A program made the position numbers and the translations under genes. From positions 11,848,001-11,912,000 of the forward strand of contig OX419762.1 in the NCBI GenBank assembly GCA_948567375.1: a stretch of 64,000 nucleotides of DNA, given 5' to 3'. This document shows positions 33,001 to 44,816 of this stretch, one piece after another. The DNA comes from Lunularia cruciata. Lineage: Eukaryota > Streptophyta > Marchantiopsida > Lunulariales > Lunulariaceae. Position 1 is the first letter of the stretch. The number at the start of each line of letters is the position of its first letter. The notes beneath the pieces are model-generated. The model saw only the letters and a list, made by a program, of their open reading frames with translations. It made no database searches and was not told the origin of the DNA.

Positions 33001-34849
33001 GTCTGCACGTATCGAGGAGATTTTTTACTAAAGTGTACATTCACGCTTTGCCGCCGGCGGGATCCGGTGGCTCTAACATGACTACTTCAACTACTCTACT
33101 TCTCTGAAATTGCGGGAAATCAATATTCAAGAGTTCCAAATTTCGCTTGCTGTGTGCGAGTCAGAAAGCTACCTTGCTGGCATCAAGCTGATCTTGCAGA
33201 ACAGAAGTGTGACCGCGTAGCGCACTCAATGTCTCCATGATTGCGGCTTTCTCTCGTTGAGTTCTACACATGGCCTCTGCTGCTGCTGAGGCATCACTCT
33301 GTAGCTTGCTATTATACTGCTGCAGGCTAGTATTGTATTCCTGAAGTCTTTTGTTAATGTCTTGAAGAGAACACACCTGTGACAAATCCCAATGCAGTAA
33401 TCAGACGCTGCATTTGAGACGGGATGGGTGCGTCTAGGTGCTACACGGACACTACGCTTCCAATAATTACAGAATATACCTGCGCCAAGAGATTGGAAAC
33501 CTCTTTGCTGGACTTATCCAATTCTTCAGTGAGGCGTGAGATATCCTTCCTTGCCGCTTGAAGCGTTTCGGCATCTTCCTCCCGCAACTTGAGAAGATTC
33601 TGTACCAGCAGTAGAGTAGAAGGAAGATGTAAGATTTCACTCATATCACATCTTTGAATTGTCGTTTTTAAATTGAAATTAGGAGGTCGACAACTTGCCT
33701 CTTTCTCAGATTCCGTAGTGGCTAGCTTCTCCTCCAAATTGTTGCACATGCACTTCAGTTCAGCGAGTCCAGCTTCCAGCTCATCTTGCTTATACTTCAA
33801 GATAGACTCTGACCAATTGTAAGGACAGGTCGCCTTAGTCAGCAGGTGATAAAAATTTCTGAGAACCGCTTAATTAAAGACAACTGAAGACACAAGACAT
33901 CAAAAGACATTGTCATTGCACTGTCTGTTCATGAGTTCACAAGAGTATCAGGATATTCGGCGGCGCCTGTTTATTCAGTTCAAGTATTACAATTCGCCTA
34001 CCAGATTGCTCACGACTTTCTTTTTCGTCGTCCAGCTGCCTGCGCAAGTCATCCTTATCTAAAGTGAGTGCAGTTTCTAGCTCCTGAAATTGCCGGATAC
34101 AGGCGCGAAGCTTTTTGATGTAGTCCATCATCTGCTCGCACTTTCCCTGTTAGGCATTACCGATAGTCAATACCCTCGACAACAGATTTCCGTTTTCGCT
34201 TGTTATCATCTTGCCTATGAGCAGACTTCACCTGATCTCAGTAAATGGAAACCAAGCGGCTTTGCACAGCGATTAATCGAGGGCATCCGATTCCAGGCGG
34301 CATTCTTTAAAGAAGATTCTGATTTGCAATACACAGCTACGTTCCAGGGTGGAAGATCTCGGATAACTTAAGCACAACGATAGTGGAGAGTAAAACTGGA
34401 ACGGGTCTCGAAGTATGCACGCAAACAGCCTTCTGGTCCTGCTTACAACGATCATTTACACTGGCTTCGAAGACATTAACGGGACATTAAGCACAACAGA
34501 GCCGCATCTCCGCGACAATGTAGATGACGCATACTGTGGACATGAGGCACGTTTCTGTGACGGCACAAACATTCAAATTTGCGGGTAGAGTGGGACAGAA
34601 ATCAGTGAGAAGTGCACGGTTGGAGCCGGTTACCTTGTAGTCGAACTTGTTCTTCCCTGTCATTTTCATACTCAAGAGCGCGTCGACATCGTTGGCGCTA
34701 ACGGTAACCGGAAGCTCTGCCTCCGAGGCCCGGACTCCTCCCTTGCGGGGAGTGGTATTCGTCGGGGTCCTCATTTGAGAGGGACTGGAGTCAGACCTGG
34801 AGTTGAGAGACAAAAAGGCTTGGCGAACACGAGGTTTCAACTCAGTCAT
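30092..34849 (-). CDS. kinesin-14 (KatA/ATK-like) C-terminal motor protein, 16 exons
   Basis: Minus-end-directed microtubule motor; plant relatives act in spindle and phragmoplast assembly. Exons: 34849-34634, 34146-34002, 33808-33699, 33599-33480, 33376-33173, 33002-32793, 32615-32541, 32422-32276, 32167-32023, 31867-31758, 31652-31491, 31356-31148, 31042-30961, 30839-30735, 30523-30419, 30274-30092. All phases agree: 775 residues, close to the roughly 790 of Arabidopsis ATK1. Residues 1-72 are basic and Ser/Pro-rich with a full CDK-type site (T33-P-R-K). About 90-409 is coiled coil ([16 protein letters not shown]). The kinesin-14 neck [14 protein letters not shown] is at 410-423, P-loop GQTGSGKT 501-508, switch I NEQSSRSH 626-633, switch II DLAGSE 659-664, end [17 protein letters not shown]. 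All nucleotide-binding motifs are intact. Introns 3 and 13 have GC-AG borders. The true start may lie further upstream (frame open to a TAG at 34940). Confidence 0.93.
30840..30960 (-). other. GC-AG intron (kinesin intron 13, 121 bp)
   Basis: The donor reads GAG|GCAAGC between RISGVNE and [19 protein letters not shown]. The protein join matches the conserved kinesin-14 sequence exactly, so the border is well determined. Confidence 0.85.
33600..33698 (-). other. GC-AG intron (kinesin intron 3, 99 bp)
   Basis: The donor reads GAG|GCAAGT. Only this border keeps the frame from [10 protein letters not shown] into [14 protein letters not shown]. The nearby GT four bases on would shift the frame. 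GCAAGT is the usual context for natural GC donors. Confidence 0.8.
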
Positions 34850-35089
34850 AGAGCGCTTTTCCAAAGGATCCCTGCCACCGAGCTTCCGCTTCCTGTCTGT
34901 TGGGGCATCGTCGTAGTTCTCCTTCTGCTGCAGCCATGTCTACTTTCCATTACTCCAGACTATCTTGAGTGTTATAGAAAGCATAACGTCTGGAGAAGTT
35001 CAGACACTCAGTAGCGTTTGAAGAGATTTCAAACTCGCACATTTTGTGCACTTCAAAGCCCATGCCTAACATTCGAATCAGCTCGCAGA

Positions 35090-35154
35090 ACTAGTTTATC
35101 TTGTGACGACTGACTCGCGACAGCGACAGCGAATCAATCACAAGATAAACTAGT
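35090..35154. repeat. 17-bp perfect inverted repeat upstream of kinesin
   Basis: ACTAGTTTATCTTGTGA (35090-35106) and TCACAAGATAAACTAGT (35138-35154) enclose a 31-nt GC-rich loop, about 240 bp from the proposed kinesin start. It would form a strong stem in DNA or in a leader transcript. Confidence 0.85.
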
Positions 35155-36279
35155 GCCAAAATGGCGATGACAAGAATAAAAGGTAGTGTAATCAGAATCG
35201 AGACTTCTCTCACCCTCGATTTGGGTTCAAGCTTGGCTCAATGAGCGAGGGGCGAATCGTGAAAACGAAGCGAAGGAGACCTACAACCGCGATCGGTATC
35301 AGTAAACCCACAACTAGCATCCCAGATGACTTGACTTTCTACGTCTTCTCAGGCATCGCATGCACCGGGCATCTGGGTCGTTCCAACAGTGAGCAACTAC
35401 AAGAAAGACAGTACCTGTCTTTGACAATCTACCGAAAGAACTGACAATGCCTGCTGAGGCCTATATGACAAAAATTGCTGGACCGATTAATTGCTAATTG
35501 CGTGTCTCTATCTACATCTGTGCGCCCCTTTCTCGCCGCATACTTATATATGACAATGCTCAATCTTCTATCCCTGAAGTAGTCGAAACGTTCGAAAGAC
35601 AAGATCCAGCTCGTACCATGGCGACTGCCCTGAGTTGAGTGTTCGTCTGTCGTCTAAGTGAAAATGTCGGTTGCCAAATAACCTCGAGCGAGCAAATTCC
35701 CAGCGATTGCTCCCCATTCCCAGTCCATCGGCTTATCGACTAGGTGTCGTACCACTCATTTGCTTTACCAAAGATACTTTCACAGACATCCCCGCGTGAC
35801 CCCAGAGTTACAACACACAAGCAAGAACCAGCGGAAGAAGAAATCAGAAATTACACATTGTACTGTATCTCGCGATACTCACACTCGACAAGTCTTTCCT
35901 CGGAGTTCCAGGCGCAGATTTGCTAAGCTTCGTGGCCGACTTCATTGCACTTCGGCCTTTGCTGATCTTTCTCCTCTCTCTCTCTACCACCTACACCGCA
36001 ATGTTGCTCCACATACCAACACTTTTCCCTACTCCTCCTCCTCCACCTCGTGCTCCTACACCCGCCGACCATGTACATCCAACACACTCAATCTCTCGCA
36101 GCTGCAGCAAAAGGCATCTCTGTCCCCTCCCTCTGTTCTCGGCCCCGTTCGAACTCCTCCTGACTCTCCTGACCTCATTCTTCCCTCTTCTTCTCTCCCC
36201 CCACCTCACCAAAGCTTCGCATGCAGCCAAATCCAATCTCCGCACCAGAAGCTCCACTACTATTCTGCAGTCTCTGCTC

Positions 36280-36312
36280 CCTCAACTCTCTCTCTCTCAC
36301 TCTCTCTCTCGT
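36280..36312 (-). promoter_or_regulatory. GA-repeat tract (kinesin sense strand)
   Basis: CT dinucleotides on the plus strand, that is (GA)n on the kinesin sense strand. Such tracts are common in plant promoters and 5' leaders and can bind GAGA-type factors. Confidence 0.5.
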
Positions 36313-36499
36313 CCTCTGCAAGCTCCCACCTGTTTCTGCGCCCACACCTCAATGAAAGCGCACACCAGCGGCAGCAGGAGCAGAAGCGCTCTGTCCTCTT
36401 CTCCCCTCTACACGGGACTCTCTTCCTCTCTCGCTCCCTTGCCAAATTCAAATCACTTCCTCAAACCCCGCTAACGGTCATGATCCTCTAATCGAGCTA

Positions 36500-37310
36500 C
36501 CCCACCGGTAACCCGGCTTAAGGTGCGACTTACAAACAACGGCTTTCTGATAGGCTCCAAGCTTTGGTCTAAACCGTGTTTAGGAACCTTGTTACGACTA
36601 AACTGGGATGCTTCTCCCGCAACGATCATCTATCGGGGTACCGACAAAGTAGCGGAGTTCGTCTGGTCCAGAAGAAAGAGTACCGGTACTGTTGTACTTT
36701 CACCGGCAGGAGCTGTAAAAGGTTGATGCTGTTACAGAGTGGACTTGTCTTATGACTTCCACTCAGGAACAGCATGTGGCTTGCCTCTGGCTCGCGGTGG
36801 ACGTCAAATAACTTGGAGTCAAGTTCTACACTTACAATCCAGCTCGCTTTCTCCAAGTTCTCAATACCCAGCAAAAGGAAACTGACGGACTGAGACGGGA
36901 GGCATTGGAACCTTCACCCAGTGATTGACGGGGTACTTTTTAATTGAACAGACCATCTGCTAGCCAATACCCGACTTGCCTGATTCAAACTAGCCTCTTA
37001 AACCACACCACGTGGCAGTCCGGAGTTCTAGGGTTTCTTGTGATTTGAATCCGGCGAGCCCGCGCGACGGTAAGGCGACTGGCGATAGCCAGTGCACTTG
37101 TCTGATCCCATCTGACAGAGACGATCCCAAAGGGGATACCGGCGGTATACCGACGTCGCTACCGGTTCCCAAATGGTATAATCTCCGGGTCACTTATGGT
37201 TTCGTGACTTCGGACCTCCAACCGTATCCCGGAAGAAACGGTCACGCAGAGTATACTTCTGTGGTGGTTTGAGGGATGTACGTTCTCTTCGTTACAAGCT
37301 GTCAAAAAAT
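36500..37310. other. GC-richer coding-like island, unidentified
   Basis: Several plus-strand frames look coding but are broken: VWSRRKSTGTVVLSPAGAVK (to about 36725), FYTYNPARFLQVLNTQQKET (about 36817-36880), and an 86-codon frame 37012-37272 with SLPVPKWYNLRVTYGFVTSD. No family recognised. It may be a decayed captured gene, an unknown mobile element or a divergent neighbour of the kinesin gene. Confidence 0.35.
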
Positions 37311-37365
37311 ACCAACGGGTACTAAAACTGGTCTCACAGTCTTCGATGTTTCCCTTCCCATTCAG

Positions 37366-37503
37366 CGGTATCTTAGGTGCGGTAGGGCAGATTTCTCATA
37401 CTGACTCTATTGGGGCTTAGCCCCATGTTACCTTTTTTTCTCTCCCTTGTACGACTTGATGGGGTCTTCCCATCCTTCATTTTTCTTACGCGGTCGCCTT
37501 TTT
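37366..37503 (+). mobile_element. 138-bp truncated LINE insertion with target-site duplication
   Basis: CCCATTCAG at 37357-37365 and 37504-37512 flanks a copy of the last 14 LINE codons (GAVGQISHTDSIGA, TAG) plus the full 3' tail. Both hairpins are perfect (TGGGGC/GCCCCA at 37411-37425; GATGGG/CCCATC at 37458-37474), and it ends CGCGGTCGCC plus T-run. The high similarity to 23,120-23,253 suggests a fairly recent event. Confidence 0.9.
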
Positions 37504-38189
37504 CCCATTCAGCCTCTCTGGGTGGTCTCTTGATGACAATAACAAGACAATTGCGCTAGAACTCGTGACAAACTACAAGAGTTTTCAATTCACTTTGATC
37601 TGGAATGGTTACGTGATTCAATGACTCCAGTTGGCCAGCGGGATCAGATTCCACATAGCTTTACGAATATTTCATTTGATATATTGCAGTATCATTTTCA
37701 TCGATAACGTAAAGGTCTGCTTAGAGAGCTGATATTATAATTCATGTGTATTACTAAACATCGGAATTTCACATTTTATGACTGTCGAGAGACCCGTAAA
37801 CCGGATCATCTGCTTGAATAGGGGGTTTCGGATTTCAACTTGACGGATTTGTACGGGTGACATGCGTTTCCTCGGATGGATTTCTATACCAAAATTTGTG
37901 GGTGATGAAAGGCTTTGAAGCATTACCTGATTAAGGACTATAAAAAAAATTTAAAAAAATTTAAAAATTGAGGACTGGATTACAAAGAGGATTATAGGCA
38001 GTTTTAAATGAACTGTCTGACAAATTGGTATTGAGTTTATGCCTGTCAAGCGATAAAGTGATGTGGACGATACACTTTGACAAGAGGACAGAGGAAGGCG
38101 ACCGCGTGTGGATAAGAAGAAAGATGGGAACCCATCAACCGACAAGAAATAAAAAAGTTTCAAAAAATTACTTTGATTAAATTTTTGGG

Positions 38190-38336
38190 GAAGTGCATAA
38201 TCCGTAAAATCTTAAGGGTCGTAATTTTCGTGAACCCTACAATATTTACGGATTCCAGTACTTTATCCCTAACTTCCCTTACGGTTGATTGCAGGGACAC
38301 GTAATGTTATTTTTGAAACTCCTAATGAAAAGTTGA
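38190..38336 (-). mobile_element. partial relative of the 25.6-26.2 kb MITE
   Basis: Read on the minus strand it begins TAGGAGTTTCAAAAATAACA and continues CCGTAAGGGAAGTTAGGG, AATCCGTAAAT and TTTTACGGATTATG, parallel to the left part of the MITE at 25,642-25,790 (AGGGGGTTTCAATAATCAC ... CCCGTAAGG ... TTTACGGGTTATG). Confidence 0.6.
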
Positions 38337-41300
38337 ATTTTACCGCTTATAAAATTTTGTATAAAATAGCTACACAACCAAGGCCAAACTCCATTTGCAT
38401 GTTGTATTTAGTATACGTTCACCATCAAGAATCGAGTGAAATGAAATGAAACCAAAGACATAATATTCACTCAAATAGATCAATTCAATAACTAACTTCT
38501 AGACATATAATAAATTCGTGGTCAGTAACATCAATTGTTTATATTAAAGAGTGATCTAGCACTGTTAAAAACCAACTTCTGGAATAGTATCATGTAAACG
38601 CTATTCATAACATGTAAAACCTATCGTTATTAGATGGCAAAAGCTCATATAATCTATTTTAGAAAATATAACTCATAGTTGTACCACTCTAACTATAAGT
38701 ATGTTCTCATATTTAATTTTATAGTATTATATGTATTGCTATTAAAATCTTTCTTAGTCTTTCTGGTCTTGTTCTAGATAAATACTACAACCTCTTCTTT
38801 TAATCCTTATGAACGCAAAGAGATCATAGATTATGAAAGCATAACAGACACTCACAGGATATATTTTAACAGGAGCATCCGTCTATAAACTTTCTTCCAT
38901 ATTGAAGGTTCTATGGCGATGAATATTGAGTCATTAATAAACAAATCTTGAAATTTTACTATTAAATATTAAATATCAATTAATAGATTTTATTATGAAT
39001 TATATAATTTGAGCATTAAGAAGACTCTTATAAATAAATTAAAAGCACTCAAACGGAGTCTAGGGGATAGTAGTGGAATAAATTAAAACCACTACTTGAC
39101 TATAGTCTACTCGAGTACCCTCGCACCTATCTATTCGTTGAGTGGATTTAAGTTTCACCCTATCGCTATATATAATTTTTATATTATATTATATATATTT
39201 TTCAGCTAAATTATTTATATTTATTAATTTATTCCTCCAAAGTACATATGATTATAATATCTATACATTTTCATGTTTCAATGAATATTTATATAAATTT
39301 GAACAAAGTTCTTAAATTTTTATTTTTATTCGTGAATTTTACTCTTTATTTCAACTTTAGAAAATCTTATTGTTTTCAAGAGCTGCTACTCTTTATTGTA
39401 TTAGAGGTTTGGCTCCACCTTTTATTTTTAGCAAACTCTCTGTAAATTATTTTTTTCTCCACTTAGTTTAATACATGTTTTATTTTAGCTAAGCCATGTT
39501 GAACGTGTGATGGTTTGTCTTCGTCTATCACTTTTATCCAAGGATAAGGGGATTTCCTTCTTCTCTCTTGTTAGGTTGCTCTTCTTTTTAACCAGGTTAT
39601 TAAGAATTATTGTTTTCCATAGCGTTTTTTTCTCGCTTGCATCTTACAGAATGTTTTAATTCTAACACACTCTAAATACAAATAATACTTCAAATCCCAT
39701 TATGTATAATGGAAAGGAATATCCACTCATTTAGACGGTCTAGTCAATTAGCAAGCCACCTTGAGCAAGCTCATTTATATTCCCCAACGTAAACAACTTC
39801 GATGATTCCGAGCATATGTATTCAAAGAAGCATATATATATACCTTGGCACTCATGAATTGTTGAGTACAAACTCGATATGAACGAGGGTATTGACAATC
39901 GTTCCATCTCCTTCTTGCATGGCAGGAAGCACTGATCAAGTAGAAGATGTTTTTGTGGAAGTTTACTATGGTCGTCTTCTACTTCCCTTTGCTGTATAAC
40001 GTATCGGAGCTCAAGTGTCCATGGTGCTTGTTACGATATACTTTATGTTACGATACACTTTATATCATGTCCTATTTCGCGTTGCTCTCATTACCCTGTT
40101 ACGAGACAGGTTTCTGCAACCACACCATCCAATAGCTCTCACCATCCAATAGCTCTCAGCATTGTTCCATTCCCAGCTAATTCCCTCCCTATTATTTTTC
40201 CTCCGCTCTTTGCTTGATTCTTGGGTTGGTTTGACCTCTCATGCTTACAGTGTTCTTACCTGGTTCTAGCACATGTTTTTAATTTTTATCATTTACACAT
40301 TGCTTAGTGACCGTCTTTTACATCACGTTTCCTATTTCTTGCAGTAGTATGCATAGAGTTCTCATTTTCACGTTTGTTTACTAATCGGTTAGCTTCGTGA
40401 GTCTGCTAATTTGTTTCAATTATGCCTTTGCTTTAAGTTATATATTATGAATTCTACATTATAGATTTCTCACTATTTTAGCCTCGTGAATCATGTATAT
40501 CTTACTTACCGATCATTTGCATTGCATGAGTTCTGGATACTCCGGTCGGGGAACGGCTTCTGCTCATATATATATTGATACTAGTACTGCGTGATTCTAG
40601 TATTGTGGTTAAATATTCTATCTCTCTGATACTTAGAGATGCTGGGTCCCTATTCTTGTAGAACCCTTTCAGGTAATTAGTATTTTTTATCTCAGTCTGT
40701 CCTACAAATAACGTATAGCATGCAGTAATTTAATCTGAATTACTACTATCTGAAACTACTATTTTGCAGTAATTTAAGTCATATACATTGGTCTAGTGCA
40801 ACTAATCACTTGAAACTAAGTCAGAATTTTAACTAAAATCCCAACTTTAAGCGAATAATTAAACTATACAGTTAATTTCAACAAAGGTCATTCTCAAATT
40901 GAATCGAAGTTACATGTATGGATACTTGTTACCAACAATCTTCAGAAATATAGAAGAGGACTTCAAATTCATGCATTGTACCTATTATTTTCTAATTCAG
41001 TATTTATCTTACATATAAAGGTATTTCTGGAATAGGGAATAATCTAACTTTTGATTTTTTTAATCAGATTGGATGATTCTAAAGGAGTCTCGGAGATCGA
41101 GAATATTCAAAACTTAAGTAGAGTGAAAGACTGGGTAAGTAGTGAGAGTCGTTAAATGGCCAGGAAGAGCTATTTTTGTGAAATTTTTGGTTGATATGGG
41201 TCTTCAATACAATCATATTTAGAATTAAAGAGATAAGAAAAGTATGACCAGAGCCATACTTATGCATAATTTTCGAGGATTTTCTTTGTTATCAATAGGT

Positions 41301-42098
41301 TCTTCTTTCACTCTCTTCAAGCAAATTGATTACAATCATGTGTCATCACAAGCGTCCGACAAGAATAGCTATCCACTCTTCTTTGTGCTATCCAGGCTAG
41401 CTAACAAGCTAGGGCACAGGGCTCAACTTGCAGAGGCGTGGCGGATAGCAAAACTTGAAGAATGACACCTATGGAAAAACCTTCGTTCGACAAAAGTCAC
41501 AAGGAATAATGCGGGTACACTAAATTTGTAATTTATATTCGTCATATTATTAATTATTGAAGCTTTTTGGAATTGTTTGAGGTGTGATTTTCCTAATAGT
41601 TCTGCATGTTGTGGACCCTCTGGTGTCTTCCAACCTTAAATTTTACAATTCTAGCCACCGTACTTGATTGATATTATTACTCTTTTGAACACTTGCTCAA
41701 AGATTGTGTCATGTACTCGAATATTACTGTCCCTAGTTTGTCTCTTGAGTTTGGAGTTTCTCGGACTTGTCATGATGGAGCTCTCTTATAAGACCCATAG
41801 TATTTCTTCAGAAATTGTTAGAGTATATCATGGATCTGAATGCTGTTGTTTACATAAAAAGACAAGATTCCACATACTATTGATTTTGATAACAGCATAG
41901 GTCTTGTGCTGGGGTTTATAGCTTAAGTCATGTTACCAAGATGTTATAATCTTCAATCGATAAGAATCAAATTTGGACTGGGACAGCATGAAAGATCTTA
42001 TGGAGAAACAAAGGAAATTATTGTCGTTCATGAGATGTTGAGACATGACATATTTCACTCGTTTACTTTTTAGTCAGGTTTGATCTTCTAAACGCCAT

Positions 42099-42114
42099 GG
42101 GGTTTAGGGTTAGG
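42099..42114 (+). repeat. interstitial telomere-like motif
   Basis: GGGGTTTAGGGTTAGG, about two degenerate TTTAGGG units. Confidence 0.55.
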
Positions 42115-44058
42115 TGGAAGACTCGCGGCCTTCTGCAACTTCAAGCAAATTAAAAAGTAGTTTATAATCTCTTGTTACAGCTGTAGATCATCGAATCTAA
42201 CGTAGCTGGCCTTATATTTCTGTCCCTATACAACTTTGATAACTATTTATCCCAGTTTGATAAATATTCAAACTGTTGGTATGACTATTGTCTACCAAGA
42301 GTCGAGCTATCATCCGAATTTCAAATCGTTTCACTATAAGTAGTAAAATAATGACAATTTAATCGTGCTGCAAAAATGAGCTGAATTATAAATACAAAAT
42401 TTTATATAAATTATAATTCAAAACAATGAATTAAATTATGCAGTCATTAAAAGTCACAAATCTACTTCAGTATGAGATGTAAATTAGTAATACTTGCAGA
42501 ACTTGTAAATATCCACAGACGAGACTAAAATCAAGATGCAATTTTTATCAACGGAAAACTCTGTTTTTTATATTTCTCCATGCTTTTTCTCTTGGATGAA
42601 AACCTCTTTATAATACGAGGATGAAGAACTACACGAGCTGGTGCACACAAATATAGGAGGGCCAGCATTGGCTTCGTGCTCGTACCCACACACGAATATA
42701 GCGCGCAGAATGAGGTAAGGCTACTCACCCTCGGGGTATAGCATACAACATCCACTTTAAGTGAGGAACAAGGTTCACGACCTTTGCATGAACGCCATGC
42801 AACGTTCCCTTATAGTTACGGTTGCATAAGATGTATCACCAGCACAAACCCAACACACAAAGATCACGACAAAAGCGTTTTATTTGTCAACCAGGTATAT
42901 CTTGCATGGCAACTCGATGGTGGTGGCTGAGCATGAGTTTCTTTCAAGGACAAGGATTTTAGCACCCTGTGTGTTGGAGAGCACTTCCGTTTGGAGTCAA
43001 AATGATAGTCTCGATAAAAACAACAACAAACCTTTTGTCTGTTCCTTCACAACTTCTACCGGTCCAAAAAAGATGATGTTCCAAAGGGGGGGGTGGTGGG
43101 GGATGGAAAGGAAGTCTTTTGGTTTCTAGCGGTATCGATGAGCATAAAAAGACGTGAAATGAATACTGGAATTGGTATTTTATGGGATAGAAAGAACTCG
43201 AAGTTTGGAATTCAAGGTTTAGATTTTCCTTTGGATAGAAGGCTTCCTTTCTCATGATAGTTGTTGGAAACACGTATGAATGATGGATGATGGGAAATTA
43301 TTGGAAGGGGAACCTCAGATACATATAGTCTATCTTCGTAGATGAAAAGGACTATCCCAATCATACAATTTGTTTCGAATCGAAACATTAATTTAATATC
43401 AATTCCTTGTATGGCATCTATGGTTTTTGGAGGATTTCTTTTGGCCTCAAGAATTCCACAACTGTGAGGCTACGCCTTAAGAGTCTAACTGAATTGGTAA
43501 TATCAGACAATAATGGATAGATGGAAAGTATACGGAAAGGTTAGTTTTGATTGTAGAGTCGTGTGGGACGTAAGGAACCTTCATAAAATTAACGTTTATA
43601 TCTTTTACATAGTAAATGAGAAATGCACCAAGTTAGAAGGTGAGCTTGTTCTTGTGATCTAAAATCATATGGCACTTATTTTATCATCGTCCACTACAAT
43701 TAATATATATAAAATAGCTCCCTACATGTATGATGATGAAAGACTATATTACCGCCAGCTGTCCAGATTCAGAATCTAAAGACTAGAGGATATCTATTCT
43801 AGACGGGCCAATGCCTGTGACTTTATCTAAAGATTACAGACAATGTAATAAATAAGAGTTTTATGTTTGGATTTTATGCCCACCTATTATTTATGGCGAA
43901 TCATGATGTAACTCACTGCATGATTAGAACTACGTCCTACCTTTTTTCCTTTGGCACTTATTTTTGCTTTGTACTCCTTTCTCATTTCCTTAGGGTCCTA
44001 TATATAGGGTATATATATCTCCTTGTTCTTTCAAGTCTTCGATACAAGATTTGAATAT

Positions 44059-44090
44059 TTGACCAGGTGATAATCTTATCACCTGGTCAA
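44059..44090. repeat. 32-bp near-continuous perfect palindrome
   Basis: Arms TTGACCAGGTGATAA and TTATCACCTGGTCAA, separated by only TC. Includes TTGAC, the W-box core, in both arms. Confidence 0.9.
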
Positions 44091-44731
44091 CCAAAGTACT
44101 GCACAAATTGTTCCCCTAAAACTATCGTAGACGAAACCAACAACAGGTACAGCAGGTAGTGTGCTTTCCAACCACCAATGTGGGGATTTACTGTAAAAGG
44201 ACCACCGGAAGTAGAAAACGCTAAGAGGATATATTTTCTATTATTCTACGTATAATAAAAGAGGTATGCACTTATTGGACACTTATAGGGTTAGCACTTC
44301 TTGATCAATTTTAACCGACTTGGCAACTCGAGCTTGGCTTTTTGAGTTTAATTTGATGTGAAATCTTTAATCTATTTTCCAATGAACCATGAAAGGTGAA
44401 AATTATTTTGAATAATGGGAGTTGGTTAAAATCACCTATTTTCTCGATACGCAAGATGACTGCATGATGTAACAAACTCACGCTAATGTGGTGTTTTTTT
44501 AATTTTTTATGTACCTCCTAAAAACTCGCAAGAGCAATGAGATAGAAGATATTCCAAGCTTTTGAGATTTGGCCAAAACAAGCACACTTGAATGAGAGAT
44601 TGATGTTTCTTCGCACAAAATATCACTTTTAGTGTAATTTCTTATATACTTTCATGGCCAAACGAGGTTATGCATGACATCTAACACTATATACCATATG
44701 ATAATCATATGGCACATATGATTATTATGAC

Positions 44732-44816
44732 GATATTATTGGGCTTATCCTCATTTACCTCTTATATGTCATCTTTGTACGGCCTGATGGTGTCTTCCCG
44801 TCCTTCTTGTTACCTC
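44732..44816 (+). mobile_element. diverged LINE 3'-tail-like fragment
   Basis: ATTATTGGGCTTATCC, TTTACCTC, TTGTACGGCCTGATGGTGTCTTCCCGTCC, TTCTTGTTACC. In the second hairpin an A-to-G change still allows GU pairing (GATGG/CCGTC). Confidence 0.55.

Larger units (their letters stand above)
34850..36500 (-). promoter_or_regulatory. upstream region of the kinesin gene
   Basis: This region is upstream of the kinesin on the minus strand and GC-richer than the background. The first 93 bases upstream of the proposed ATG are open in frame (RKRKLGGRDPLEKRS) and start after an AG acceptor-like CTGCAG (about 34928), so an upstream exon is possible. An out-of-frame ATG at 34937 starts a 31-codon frame that overlaps the proposed start. 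A TATA box is not obvious. Long plus-strand frames at 35.7-36.5 kb come from CT-rich composition. Confidence 0.5.

Noticed and set aside
33693..33700. GT donor four bases after the proposed GC donor of kinesin intron 3
   Set aside because: It would shift the frame of the next exon; the GC donor keeps phase and coiled coil.
35744..36491. Plus-strand frames of 243 and 184 codons
   Set aside because: They overlap in different frames, are Ser/Leu/Pro-rich because of CT-repeat DNA, and lie in the upstream region of the kinesin on the other strand.
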